Made by a program: the position numbers and the translations under genes | The notes under the pieces: model-generated | Told to the model about the DNA's origin: nothing | Database searches by the model: none | What the model saw: the letters and a program-made list of their open reading frames with translations, nothing else | Part shown: one piece after another, positions 1 through 7,322 of the stretch | Numbering within the stretch: the first letter of the stretch is position 1 | How the letters are laid out: each line of letters begins with the position of its first letter | NCBI GenBank assembly: GCA_024278835.1 | Contig: JAJRSK010000059.1 | Span: 1-41,950 of the forward strand | Length of the DNA: 41,950 nucleotides | DNA from: Campylobacterales bacterium | GTDB taxonomy: Bacteria > Campylobacterota > Campylobacteria > Campylobacterales > QNZT01 | Reading direction: 5' to 3'

Positions 1-60
1 AACTACATAAGGAATCAAGAAAACGAAGATAGGAAAATGGACAAACTATCTCTGTTTTGA
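1..60 (+). CDS. 3' end of a gene, possibly an IS200/IS605-type transposase
   Basis: Frame 1 is open from the window edge to a TGA at 58-60 and gives a 19-residue tail: NYIRNQENEDRK, then MDKLSLF. The other two forward frames stop early. The pattern of YIxNQ followed by a charged stretch and a final LxLF resembles the C-terminus of Y1 (HUH) transposases of the IS200/IS605 family. The two hairpins just downstream (84-98 and 111-131) would suit the folded right end of such an element. The match rests on a very short tail recalled from the family, so it is tentative. It could be the end of any other gene. Confidence 0.35.
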   Translation, partial: NYIRNQENEDRKMDKLSLF

Positions 61-83
61 GTTGCCGCCTTTAGACGGTTAAG

Positions 84-98
84 ACCGCTTTGAGCGGT
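84..98. repeat. Small hairpin, ACCGCT-TTG-AGCGGT
   Basis: A perfect 6-bp stem with a 3-base loop lies between the upstream partial gene and dnaG. It may be part of an IS200/IS605 right end or a minor structure in the 3' untranslated region of the upstream gene. Confidence 0.5.
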
Positions 99-110
99 TC
101 ATGTTTTCAT

Positions 111-136
111 ACCTCCGGCTTTGCCGGAGGTCTTTT
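111..136 (+). terminator. Rho-independent-type terminator upstream of dnaG
   Basis: ACCTCCGGC (111-119) and GCCGGAGGT (123-131) form a perfect 9-bp GC-rich stem with a TTT loop, followed by CTTTT. It would end transcription of the gene to the left of the window. If that gene is an IS200/IS605 transposase, this hairpin could instead be the element's right-end structure. Confidence 0.65.
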
Positions 137-201
137 GACTTTAACTTTAAAGTAAAATAATTTGATATCTTGCTATCATGATAACGCCACTTTATATCTG
201 C

Positions 202-207
202 TATAAT
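202..207 (+). promoter_or_regulatory. Candidate -10 box of dnaG
   Basis: TATAAT lies only 7 bases before the chosen dnaG ATG at 214. A transcript starting the usual 6-8 bases downstream would begin at or next to the start codon. No -35 element is evident, as is usual for Campylobacterota sigma-70 promoters. Confidence 0.45.
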
Positions 208-213
208 ACTATC

Positions 214-1878
214 ATGATAGAACAGCAATCCATAGAAACCCTCAAAAATAGACTTGATGTCGTTGATGTTATCGAACGCTACATAGAGCTGAAAAAAGCT
301 GGGGCAAATTTCAAGGCAAATTGTCCTTTTCATGAAGAGAATTCGCCTTCATTTGTCGTCTCTCCTAGCAAGCAGATATATCACTGTTTTGGCTATGGGG
401 CTGGAGGGGATAGTATCAAGTTTGTGATGGAGTATGAAAATCTTAATTACCCCGAAGCCATCGAAAAACTAGCCTCTGAGTATAATGTTCAACTCCAATA
501 CACACAGGGGAGTAAAGATAACTATCATGATAAGAAGATACTCGATAACTACAACCTCTTTTTTCGTAAAAAACTGAGTGAAAATCCTGAAGCACAAGCG
601 TACTTTAAATCGCGAGGGGTGTATGAATCGTCTATCGAAAAGTTTGAACTAGGTTACGCACCGCACTCTAAAGAGTCACTAGAGTATCTCAATAAAAATG
701 GCGTAGGTATGCAAGAGGCATTGGGATTGGGAATTATTGCTAAGAGTGATGATGGCAGGGTTTATGCGCGATTTTCCAAGCGTATCACTTTTCCTGTTTT
801 TACCGCAGGGGGCAAACTTGTAGGATTTGGCGGGCGTATCATCGATAATCGTGAAAATGTTGGCAAATATATCAACTCCCCGACTACGAAAATCTTTGAT
901 AAATCCTCTCTACTTTATGGGTATCACAAAGCCAAGACGACTATCATGAAAAAGGGTGAAATCATCATCGTAGAAGGAAACCTCGATGTTGTGATGTTGC
1001 ACCAAGCGGGATTTACCTCTGCTGTTGCCACACTTGGTACAGCCCTCACCGAGAAGCATATCCCTATCCTAAAGAGGGGTGACCCGAAAATCATTTTGGC
1101 TTATGATGGCGATGATGCGGGGGTGGCAGCGGCATTTAAGGCAGCGAGTATGCTCTCACATCGTGGGATGTTTGGTGGGGTTGTGATATTTGCCAAGGGG
1201 ATTGATCCTGCCGACATGGTCAAGGAGGGCAAGGAGGATGAACTCAAAGCGCTTTTTTCTAAAACAAAAGGGTTTGTAGAGTTTTGTATAGAGCATATCA
1301 TCTCACAGTTTGACACACACAATCCCATCCATAAAGAACAGGCCCTTAAAGAAGCAGTCAAGTACCTCAATACACTCTCACCTATGTTACAAGATGAGTA
1401 CAAACCTTATCTCTCCGCCATCTTAGGTGTGCAAGAGCGCCATGTGCATATCCAACAAGCCCCACAAGAACAGTCTACTTCTGTGCAGTCCCCTCGTAGA
1501 CACGAAGATATCGCAGAACTGAGTATCATAAAAACACTACTTGCCAATCCCCGCATGATAGACCGCATCCTCAATGTCATCTCTTCTGAGATATTTCAAT
1601 CTCACAGGGAAGAGCTAGACCTTGTTATTGGTGATGAAGTGGAGCATCCTTTGCTCATTGGTATCGATATACGAGATGATATACAGGTACATAGCGATGA
1701 AGAGTTCACTCAACAAATCATCTTTTTACTGCGTCGTTACTATAACAATGAACTTAGACGCATCAACTCTATCACCACGCTCTCACTTAGCGAAAAAACT
1801 TTTATAATTCGTAAAATACGGGAAGTGTTAAACCGGCTTCAAAAGGGGGAACTTGTGCCTTATGAGGGGTTTATCTAA
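214..1878 (+). CDS. dnaG: DNA primase DnaG
   Basis: Primase that lays RNA primers on the replication-fork template and works with the DnaB helicase. The 554-residue protein has an N-terminal CHC2 zinc-finger region (C37, H40, C58), a catalytic core and a TOPRIM domain with EGNLD (E254) and DGDDAG (D298-G303). Within the zinc finger, the position of the expected fourth ligand is Tyr61 (HCFGYG rather than HCFGCG). The C-terminal part is diverged, as expected for the DnaB-binding domain. I start it at 214 (MIEQQSIE), because this matches the family N-terminus; an in-frame ATG at 178 would add 12 residues of unlikely sequence. There is no Shine-Dalgarno sequence before 214. Both candidate ATGs lie inside copies of the TATCATGATA palindrome. 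The gene is convergent with ygiQ and overlaps it by 4 bases. Confidence 0.96.
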   Translation: MIEQQSIETLKNRLDVVDVIERYIELKKAGANFKANCPFHEENSPSFVVSPSKQIYHCFGYGAGGDSIKFVMEYENLNYPEAIEKLASEYNVQLQYTQGSKDNYHDKKILDNYNLFFRKKLSENPEAQAYFKSRGVYESSIEKFELGYAPHSKESLEYLNKNGVGMQEALGLGIIAKSDDGRVYARFSKRITFPVFTAGGKLVGFGGRIIDNRENVGKYINSPTTKIFDKSSLLYGYHKAKTTIMKKGEIIIVEGNLDVVMLHQAGFTSAVATLGTALTEKHIPILKRGDPKIILAYDGDDAGVAAAFKAASMLSHRGMFGGVVIFAKGIDPADMVKEGKEDELKALFSKTKGFVEFCIEHIISQFDTHNPIHKEQALKEAVKYLNTLSPMLQDEYKPYLSAILGVQERHVHIQQAPQEQSTSVQSPRRHEDIAELSIIKTLLANPRMIDRILNVISSEIFQSHREELDLVIGDEVEHPLLIGIDIRDDIQVHSDEEFTQQIIFLLRRYYNNELRRINSITTLSLSEKTFIIRKIREVLNRLQKGELVPYEGFI

Positions 1879-3638
1879 GAAGCAAATCCAGAACAGAAAC
1901 TATCCTTCGCTACCACGATAGACTTCTGTTTTTCCTTTCTTTTGGTATCTTTCTCAACAAATATCTTTTTTCTTGTGACTGGATCCATTTCTGTATAGTA
2001 CATCACCGCAGAGTAGGTACTAGGCGTAGGTGTAAAGACTTGGGCTTGTTCAGGATTCATCTGTAGTTCATCGGTGGTAAAGCGTTTGAGTTCGTGCATA
2101 TCTTTCTCTTCACAGCCGGGATGTGCGGCGATGAGGTAGTATGTGAGAAACTGTTTTTTTCCCTCTTCACGGTTGAGTTTGTCATAGAGTTTTTTAAAGT
2201 CTACAAGTGTCTGTTTTCCCGGTTTTCCCATGAGGTCTAGGACATGTTGTTGGGTGTGTTCTGGGGCGACTTTGAGTTGTCCTGATATGTGGTGTTTGAC
2301 TATCTCTTTGAGGTAGTTATAGCCGTCTCTTTTATCTTCATTGATGAGATCATAGCGGATACCTGAAGCGATAAAAGCTTTCTTGATACCAGGTACGGCG
2401 CGTACTTGTTTGAGTAGGTTGATATTGCGTGAGTGGTCAACATGCATCGTTTTGCAGAAGTGTTTAGAATCTACACAACGCTGATAGTCACAGGTGCCGA
2501 GTTTGAGTTTTTTGCCACATTCGTAGCCGTACATATTTGCCGTAGGCCCTCCGACATCAGAGATGTAGCCTTTGAAGTCTTTGTACTCTGTAAAGTCTTT
2601 GGCTTCTTGGACGATGGATTTTTCGCTTCGTGTTCGGATAGTACGACCTTGATGCACGCCGATAGCGCAGAAGTTACACTCTCCCCAGCATCCTTGGTGT
2701 GTCATGATAGAAAACTTGATAGTCTCCAAGCACTTCACTTTGCCCTCTTTTTGGTGATAGGGGTGTAGCTCTCTAGTAAAAGGTAGTGCGGATAACGCGT
2801 CCATTTCATCTTCATCGAGGTAGTCACAAGGAGGGTTTTGGATGAGGTAGCGACTATCTACCGGCTCACAGAGTCCATTGGCTGATATGGGGTCGTTGTT
2901 GTCATAAAAGGCATCAAACATATCGATGTATTTTTCTTTATCTTTGAGACAGTCTGCGTGAGAGGGGAGTTGGATATACTCCTCTTTTGGCTCTTTTGCG
3001 ATGTAGCAAACCCCTCTGATATCGGTGGGTTCTCGTCCCTCTTTTATCGCCATGGTGAGGTCAACAAGTGCTATCTCTCCCATGCCATATATCATATAGT
3101 CGGCTTTGGCATCAAAAAGAATAGGTTTTCGCAGCTTGTTTGACCAGTAGTCGTAGTGGGTGATACGACGCAGACTTGCTTCTATACCACCAAGAACTAG
3201 TGGTGCAGTATTTTTAAAGTATTGGCGTATGAGGTTACAGTAAACTAGTGAAGCACGATCTGGGCGTTTGTCATTGACCCCACCGGGTGTGTAGTCATCG
3301 CTGTTTCTGAACTTTTTGGTGGCAGTGTAGTTGGAGACCATAGAGTCCACAGAACCACCGCTCACACCCCAGTAGAGCTTGGGCTCTCCTAAGCGTGTGA
3401 TATCTTTGTCTGACTTGATGTCTGGTTGTCCTATCATCCCCACACGATAGCCCTCTTTTTCAAGGATACGCCCGACCATTGCCACACCGATAAAGGGAGA
3501 ATCGATATAGGCATCACCACTGACGATGATGACATCTAGCTGATCCCAGCCACGCCTATCCATCTCTGCACGCGTCGTGACTAAAAAGTCTGCTTCTGTA
3601 AAACCGTTATCATAATCTTTTTTGCGTCTGCTCATCAT
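1875..3638 (-). CDS. YgiQ-family radical SAM protein
   Basis: Large (587-residue) radical SAM protein of the YgiQ/UPF0313 family. The reaction is not established for this family. The cluster-binding motif is CWGECNFC (C317, C321, C324; CX3CX2C), followed by HQGR and a TIM-barrel region. The N-terminal part (DVIIVSGDAYID) fits the B12-binding-like domain of this family, and the length is typical. It starts at a double ATG; the second (3635) is equally possible. It is divergent from the PP-loop gene at 3711 and tail-to-tail with dnaG. Family assignment is firm; the function is unknown. Confidence 0.9.
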   Translation of the reverse strand: MMSRRKKDYDNGFTEADFLVTTRAEMDRRGWDQLDVIIVSGDAYIDSPFIGVAMVGRILEKEGYRVGMIGQPDIKSDKDITRLGEPKLYWGVSGGSVDSMVSNYTATKKFRNSDDYTPGGVNDKRPDRASLVYCNLIRQYFKNTAPLVLGGIEASLRRITHYDYWSNKLRKPILFDAKADYMIYGMGEIALVDLTMAIKEGREPTDIRGVCYIAKEPKEEYIQLPSHADCLKDKEKYIDMFDAFYDNNDPISANGLCEPVDSRYLIQNPPCDYLDEDEMDALSALPFTRELHPYHQKEGKVKCLETIKFSIMTHQGCWGECNFCAIGVHQGRTIRTRSEKSIVQEAKDFTEYKDFKGYISDVGGPTANMYGYECGKKLKLGTCDYQRCVDSKHFCKTMHVDHSRNINLLKQVRAVPGIKKAFIASGIRYDLINEDKRDGYNYLKEIVKHHISGQLKVAPEHTQQHVLDLMGKPGKQTLVDFKKLYDKLNREEGKKQFLTYYLIAAHPGCEEKDMHELKRFTTDELQMNPEQAQVFTPTPSTYSAVMYYTEMDPVTRKKIFVEKDTKRKEKQKSIVVAKDSFCSGFAS

Positions 3639-3668
3639 CGTCCTTTAGGGGATTTTAGCAGAATTTTG

Positions 3669-3704
3669 TATAATGCGCATAAAAATTCCTTTCACTCAAG
3701 GAGA
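3669..3704 (+). promoter_or_regulatory. -10 box and ribosome binding site of the PP-loop gene
   Basis: TATAAT at 3669-3674 lies in the short divergent gap after ygiQ. AAGGAGA follows at about 3699 with 6-7 bases to the ATG at 3711. Both are read directly from the sequence. Confidence 0.55.
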
Positions 3705-3710
3705 AATTAA

Positions 3711-4700
3711 ATGATCAAAGCATTAGCGCTATTTTCAGGAGGGCTTGATAGTATGATTGCTATCAAGTTGCTCACAGACCAAGGTATCGAAGTGACTGCC
3801 CTGCATATCGATATCGGTTTTGGTGGCACAAAAGATAACACGCAATTACTCAAAAGCCGTGCCGCGATGGTAGGGGCAGACTATATGAGTGTCAATACTA
3901 GAGAACAGTTCATTCAAGAGATACTTTTTAATCCAAAGTATGGTTATGGCAAGCATTTTAATCCTTGTATTGATTGCCATGCCAATATGTTTCGTATCGC
4001 GCTGGCACTTTTAGAGGAGCATAACGCCTCTTTTATCATCACGGGAGAAGTTATCGGTCAACGCCCGATGAGTCAGAGATCTGAAGCGATAAAAAATGTC
4101 ACAAAGCTAGCCAATCAAGAAGAAGATGGCTTGATTTTGCGTCCGATGTCTGCCAAGCTGATGGCACCAACTACACCTGAGATAGAAGGTTGGGTCGATA
4201 GAGAGAAGCTACTAGGTATCGAGGGGAGAAGTCGAGAGGTACAGCTTCGACTTGCTAAAGAGTATGGATTTGAAGAGTATGAGAGTCCGGGTGGAGGATG
4301 TCTGTTGACTGAGACTTCTATGGCAATGAAGATTAAAGATGTCGTGGCACATGGGGATTTTAAAGTAGAAGATATCGATGTGCTCAAACATGGTCGGCAT
4401 TTTCGTCTACCTGATGGGGCAAAACTCGTGATGGGACGCAACAAAGAAGACAATGAAATGTTGCAAAAAATTTCTCATCCTGATTATCTCTTTGCAAGAA
4501 CGGTGGGTATCGTGGGTGGTTTATCACTACTCTCATCTGATGCAAGCCAAGCAGATAAAGAGCTTGCGGGTAGGTTGATGCTTACCTATACAAAAGCCCC
4601 AAAAGATACAAATGGTACTATCATGATAGGCGAAGATACTTTAGAAGTGATGCCTTTTGAGGATAAGCGTGAAGCACAAAAGTATTTTGTGTTACAATAA
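3711..4700 (+). CDS. PP-loop ATP pyrophosphatase, ThiI/MnmA-like, probable tRNA or cofactor thiolation
   Basis: N-type ATP pyrophosphatase of 329 residues. The PP-loop is SGGLDS (9-14). A CIDCH motif (C86, C89) follows and could carry sulfur or bind a metal. The C-terminal segment RHFRLPDGAKLVMGRNKEDN resembles the small domain found beside PP-loop domains in archaeal and Campylobacterota ThiI/MnmA-like proteins (an NFACT-R-like fold). Members are annotated variously as thiouridylase or argininosuccinate-synthase-domain proteins, and the true substrate is unclear. I infer adenylation of a tRNA base or small molecule before sulfur transfer. A small membrane protein gene follows after 17 bases. 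One TATCATGATA copy (4619-4628) is translated as IMI near the C-terminus. Confidence 0.75.
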   Translation: MIKALALFSGGLDSMIAIKLLTDQGIEVTALHIDIGFGGTKDNTQLLKSRAAMVGADYMSVNTREQFIQEILFNPKYGYGKHFNPCIDCHANMFRIALALLEEHNASFIITGEVIGQRPMSQRSEAIKNVTKLANQEEDGLILRPMSAKLMAPTTPEIEGWVDREKLLGIEGRSREVQLRLAKEYGFEEYESPGGGCLLTETSMAMKIKDVVAHGDFKVEDIDVLKHGRHFRLPDGAKLVMGRNKEDNEMLQKISHPDYLFARTVGIVGGLSLLSSDASQADKELAGRLMLTYTKAPKDTNGTIMIGEDTLEVMPFEDKREAQKYFVLQ

Positions 4701-4717
4701 ACTTTTTAGGAGAAGGG

Positions 4718-4873
4718 ATGAGTGCAATGACAGCAAATGTAGTGATAATCGCAGCGGTAGTGATGGGGATTTTACTGTTTGCAGCCGTTTATATTGGGTT
4801 GCATTTTAGTAAGAAATCTGCTAAAAAATTACAAGAACAACGCCAAAAAGAGTTAGAAAAAAGAAAAGACTAA
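4718..4873 (+). CDS. Small single-span membrane protein, 51 residues
   Basis: Short gene of 51 residues. A hydrophobic segment (about residues 7-29, VVIIAAVVMGILLFAAVYIG) is followed by a highly charged Lys/Glu/Gln tail ending EKRKD. AGGAGAAGGG lies just upstream of the ATG, and the gap to the preceding gene is 17 bases, so it is probably co-transcribed with it. The shape (one helix plus a basic cytoplasmic tail) is that of a small inner-membrane accessory protein. I do not recognise a family. Confidence 0.7.
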   Translation: MSAMTANVVIIAAVVMGILLFAAVYIGLHFSKKSAKKLQEQRQKELEKRKD

Positions 4874-4884
4874 ACTCTTTTTGC

Positions 4885-4890
4885 TATAAT
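4885..4890 (+). promoter_or_regulatory. -10 box of the tRNA-Ala gene
   Basis: TATAAT within TTGCTATAAT, 20 bases before the mature 5' end of the tRNA. The spacing suits a short 5' leader removed by RNase P. Confidence 0.55.
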
Positions 4891-4909
4891 CTTCTTTCTA
4901 CAATTTTGT

Positions 4910-4985
4910 GGGGGCTTAGCTCAGCTGGGAGAGCGCTTCGCTGGCAGCGAAGAGGTCAGCGGTTCGATCCCGCTAGTCTCCACCA
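4910..4985 (+). tRNA. tRNA-Ala (anticodon GGC)
   Basis: A complete 76-base cloverleaf. The acceptor arm is GGGGGCT paired with AGTCTCC and includes the G3-U70 wobble that marks alanine tRNAs. The D arm is GCTC/GAGC. The anticodon stem is CTTCG/CGAAG with loop CTGGCAG, giving anticodon GGC. The T arm is AGCGG-TTCGATC-CCGCT. The 3' end is ACCA, so CCA is encoded in the DNA. Confidence 0.97.
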
Positions 4986-4997
4986 ACGGAAAATATC

Positions 4998-5219
4998 ATG
5001 AAAAAAACTTTTAGAGACCTTTATGGTACATGGTTACTTTTCTTCTACTATATCAAATGGCCTATCTTTTTTGGGCTTCCTCTTCTTTACCTAGAAATGG
5101 ACTATGAACATGACCTTGTTATGGATATTTTATGGGTCTATTCCGCTTACTTGATTTTAACAGAACTCTATAAAAGATTTATAAGTAAGAGTTACTGTGA
5201 TGATAATTGTAGAAAATAG
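4998..5219 (+). CDS. Hypothetical small membrane protein
   Basis: A 73-residue protein rich in aromatic residues, with two likely membrane segments: about residues 11-32 (WLLFFYYIKWPIFFGLPLLY) and 43-58 (DILWVYSAYLILTELY). It ends in a charged tail with two cysteines (CDDNCRK). It starts 12 bases after tRNA-Ala; the upstream GGAAAA is a poor ribosome binding site. I do not recognise a family, and the call as a gene rests on hydrophobic organisation and position only. Confidence 0.55.
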   Translation: MKKTFRDLYGTWLLFFYYIKWPIFFGLPLLYLEMDYEHDLVMDILWVYSAYLILTELYKRFISKSYCDDNCRK

Positions 5220-5273
5220 ATATCTTTAAGTTTCCCTCGATACACTCTCCCTTTTTTAACAAGAGGGGTTATC

Positions 5274-5549
5274 ATGAAAATAAAATTATTACTAGTATTG
5301 GCACTTAGTCATGAACTTTTTGCATTTATGTCTCCAAAAGATATAATGGACAGAATGACAATGCAAAATGCGAAAAACATGATGCTTATGCCACTACATC
5401 CTGAAAGAAAAATAGCACAAGGTATGAGATTGATGGAGGAGATGGGTACGGTGTTTGAATACACGGTGACACAAATGAGTAAAAACTCACAACGGAGTAT
5501 TGCTAAAGAGAAAAGTTCCCTGCTACGGAAAGATTTTGCTCTTTATTAA
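5274..5549 (+). CDS. Hypothetical exported protein, Met-rich
   Basis: A 91-residue protein with an N-terminal signal-peptide-like stretch (MKIKLLLVLALSHELFAFM), followed by a methionine-rich segment (residues 20-63; MDRMTMQNAKNMMLM and MRLMEEMG). AGAGGGG lies 5-8 bases upstream of the ATG. The 3' end overlaps the convergent lipoprotein gene by 27 bases. No family is recognised. Met-rich periplasmic proteins sometimes bind copper, but nothing here proves that. Confidence 0.55.
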   Translation: MKIKLLLVLALSHELFAFMSPKDIMDRMTMQNAKNMMLMPLHPERKIAQGMRLMEEMGTVFEYTVTQMSKNSQRSIAKEKSSLLRKDFALY

Positions 5550-6518
5550 GTTGGCTACTTGCTCTTGCGTGGTAGTTGTCATATGATAATGAATATCGTC
5601 TGTTTGGAACATCTCGTGTATAAAGTTAATTTCACCCATAGTATCAATCAAAGGTAATCCAAGTTCATTGGAAATCTCTAGGTAGGCAGTCTTAAGAATA
5701 TTGCTTTTTTGTGTTGCTTCAAATGCATCTGGATCTTTCGGATTTGGCATCGTGAGAAGAAAGTGTGTATGTGGTTTTTGTGCCTTTATCTTACCAATGG
5801 CACTTATTATATCTGTTTTTATATCTGCAACTGTTCCGTCATAATTATTTGCCTCACTAAAAATATCATTTATCCCCAAGGAAATATCGACAATAGCTGT
5901 GCTACCATCACTTGGAATGATATTGCTAACATCACGCCATGTAGGAGAACGTGTTTCTAGATTAAATTGTTTTGCCTCCTGTCCTGCTTTGGCATATAGG
6001 TATGAAGAAACGTTATATCCATCTAATGCACTTTTTAGTACATCAAAAAGATGTTCTCCATTGTAAGGAGAAGGAGGGTTGTCAAAGGGAGAAAGTGGGC
6101 CAGCTCTTGTACTATCACCCACACATATATAGGTTGCACTTCCACTAGAGATAAGATTTTGGATGGCAGAAAAAGGAGTAGTCGCTGTATCATTAACGGT
6201 TATTGTGATAGATGCATGGTCTGTTAAACCATCATCATCTGTCACCTTTAGTGTGATGGTATATGTTCCTGCTATATTTGGTGCAATCCATGACGCTTCA
6301 CTTGCTGTACTAAAACGTTTATTATTTTCAATCCATTGATAAGATACTATGTTACCATCACTGTCGCTGCTTGCGTTGGCATTTAGTGTAAGTACTTCTA
6401 ACGTCTGTATCGTTGTTATACTTGTTATACGTGCAACTGGTGGTTGATTTGTAAGTTGTGTATCATTCCCACAACCTATGAAGAATAATAAAAAAATAGG
6501 TAGTAAATACTTTATCAT
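5523..6518 (-). CDS. PKD-domain SGNH/GDSL hydrolase lipoprotein
   Basis: A 331-residue predicted lipoprotein. The lipobox is FFIGC (Cys16). A PKD-type beta-sandwich follows (about residues 27-110; NANASSDSDGNIVSYQW and GTYTITLKVTDDDG). The C-terminal SGNH hydrolase domain has block I GDST (the GDSL motif), block III GIND and block V DDIHYH (catalytic Asp-His). It is likely an esterase or acyl-hydrolase anchored in the envelope with the PKD domain as a spacer or binding module; the substrate is unknown. Its start codon is the central ATG of a TATCATGATA copy (6513-6522), and no clear Shine-Dalgarno sequence precedes it. Confidence 0.85.
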   Translation of the reverse strand: MIKYLLPIFLLFFIGCGNDTQLTNQPPVARITSITTIQTLEVLTLNANASSDSDGNIVSYQWIENNKRFSTASEASWIAPNIAGTYTITLKVTDDDGLTDHASITITVNDTATTPFSAIQNLISSGSATYICVGDSTRAGPLSPFDNPPSPYNGEHLFDVLKSALDGYNVSSYLYAKAGQEAKQFNLETRSPTWRDVSNIIPSDGSTAIVDISLGINDIFSEANNYDGTVADIKTDIISAIGKIKAQKPHTHFLLTMPNPKDPDAFEATQKSNILKTAYLEISNELGLPLIDTMGEINFIHEMFQTDDIHYHMTTTTQEQVANLIKSKIFP

Positions 6519-6594
6519 GATAACCTCTCTAATATTTTGGCTATAATACTACAAAAATGTGTATAAAAAGTGTATAGCATACAAAAGGAGCATT

Positions 6595-6903
6595 ATGGCC
6601 GCTATAATTTTAGAAACTGTCATCAAAGCAAATCCAATAGGACGGTGGTATTTAGAAATAAGAGATTCAGAAGAAGAGCGTACTGAAATTTGTTTAGACT
6701 TGGATGAGTATGCGCAAAAGATTGAAGATATGGGCGCGATTTATGGTGGAGATGTAGAAGTAGCTTGGTCTGCGGAAGAGAATGTTACACAGGTTCAAAT
6801 CAATGAAGTACGTCAAGCGATGATGATGTATGAACAAAAACTCCAAGAAGAACAAGCAGAACAAAATAATCCAGACGATGGTGGCTTTAATCCAAACGGG
6901 TAA
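6595..6903 (+). CDS. Hypothetical acidic cytoplasmic protein
   Basis: A 102-residue acidic protein without signal peptide or membrane segment. I start it at 6595 (MAAIILETV) because AAAGGAG lies just upstream; an earlier in-frame start at 6559 has no such site. The C-terminal half is a Gln/Glu-rich helix (QKLQEEQAEQ) ending in a flexible NPDDGGFNPNG tail. A TATAAT box at about 6542 gives it its own promoter. The family is not recognised. Confidence 0.6.
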   Translation: MAAIILETVIKANPIGRWYLEIRDSEEERTEICLDLDEYAQKIEDMGAIYGGDVEVAWSAEENVTQVQINEVRQAMMMYEQKLQEEQAEQNNPDDGGFNPNG

Positions 6904-6965
6904 CTTAATCCCATTTTAAACCCTTTTTTTGTACACTCACGACAAATTATAGAAGAAGGAATTTT

Positions 6966-7319
6966 ATGTCCAAGATACAAATTTGGCACAATCCAAGATG
7001 TAGTAAATCACGCAATGCTCTCGCACTATTAGAAGAAAAAGGTGTTGAGGCAGAGGTGGTGAAATATCTTGAAACACCTCATAACAGCGAAGAGATTAAA
7101 ACACTTTTAAAGATGTTAGGTATTGATGCGCGTGCTTTGATGCGAACTAAAGAAGAGATTTATAAAGAATTACATCTTAAAGAGGTAGAGGATGAAGAAA
7201 AACTCATTACTGCCATGGTAGAAAACCCTAAACTGATAGAGAGACCAATCGTGATAAAAGATGGCAAGGCAGCCATCGGTCGTCCTATAGAAAATATCAT
7301 AGAACTTATAAAAGGATAG
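6966..7319 (+). CDS. arsC: ArsC/Spx-family arsenate reductase-like protein
   Basis: A thioredoxin-fold protein of 117 residues similar to glutaredoxin-dependent arsenate reductase (ArsC). The catalytic cysteine is Cys12 in HNPRCSKSR. The arginines that hold arsenate in the E. coli enzyme have counterparts in RALMR, ERPIV and GRPIE. It would reduce arsenate to arsenite in the cytoplasm. No ars efflux or ArsR gene is adjacent, so another reductase role in the ArsC/YffB family is possible. AAGGA precedes the ATG. The ABC-F gene follows after 3 bases, suggesting co-transcription. Confidence 0.82.
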   Translation: MSKIQIWHNPRCSKSRNALALLEEKGVEAEVVKYLETPHNSEEIKTLLKMLGIDARALMRTKEEIYKELHLKEVEDEEKLITAMVENPKLIERPIVIKDGKAAIGRPIENIIELIKG

Positions 7320-7322
7320 CCC

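Noticed and set aside
178-213. Upstream ATG extending dnaG by 12 residues
   Set aside because: The extra residues are not family-like, and a -10 box at 202-207 lies inside the extension.
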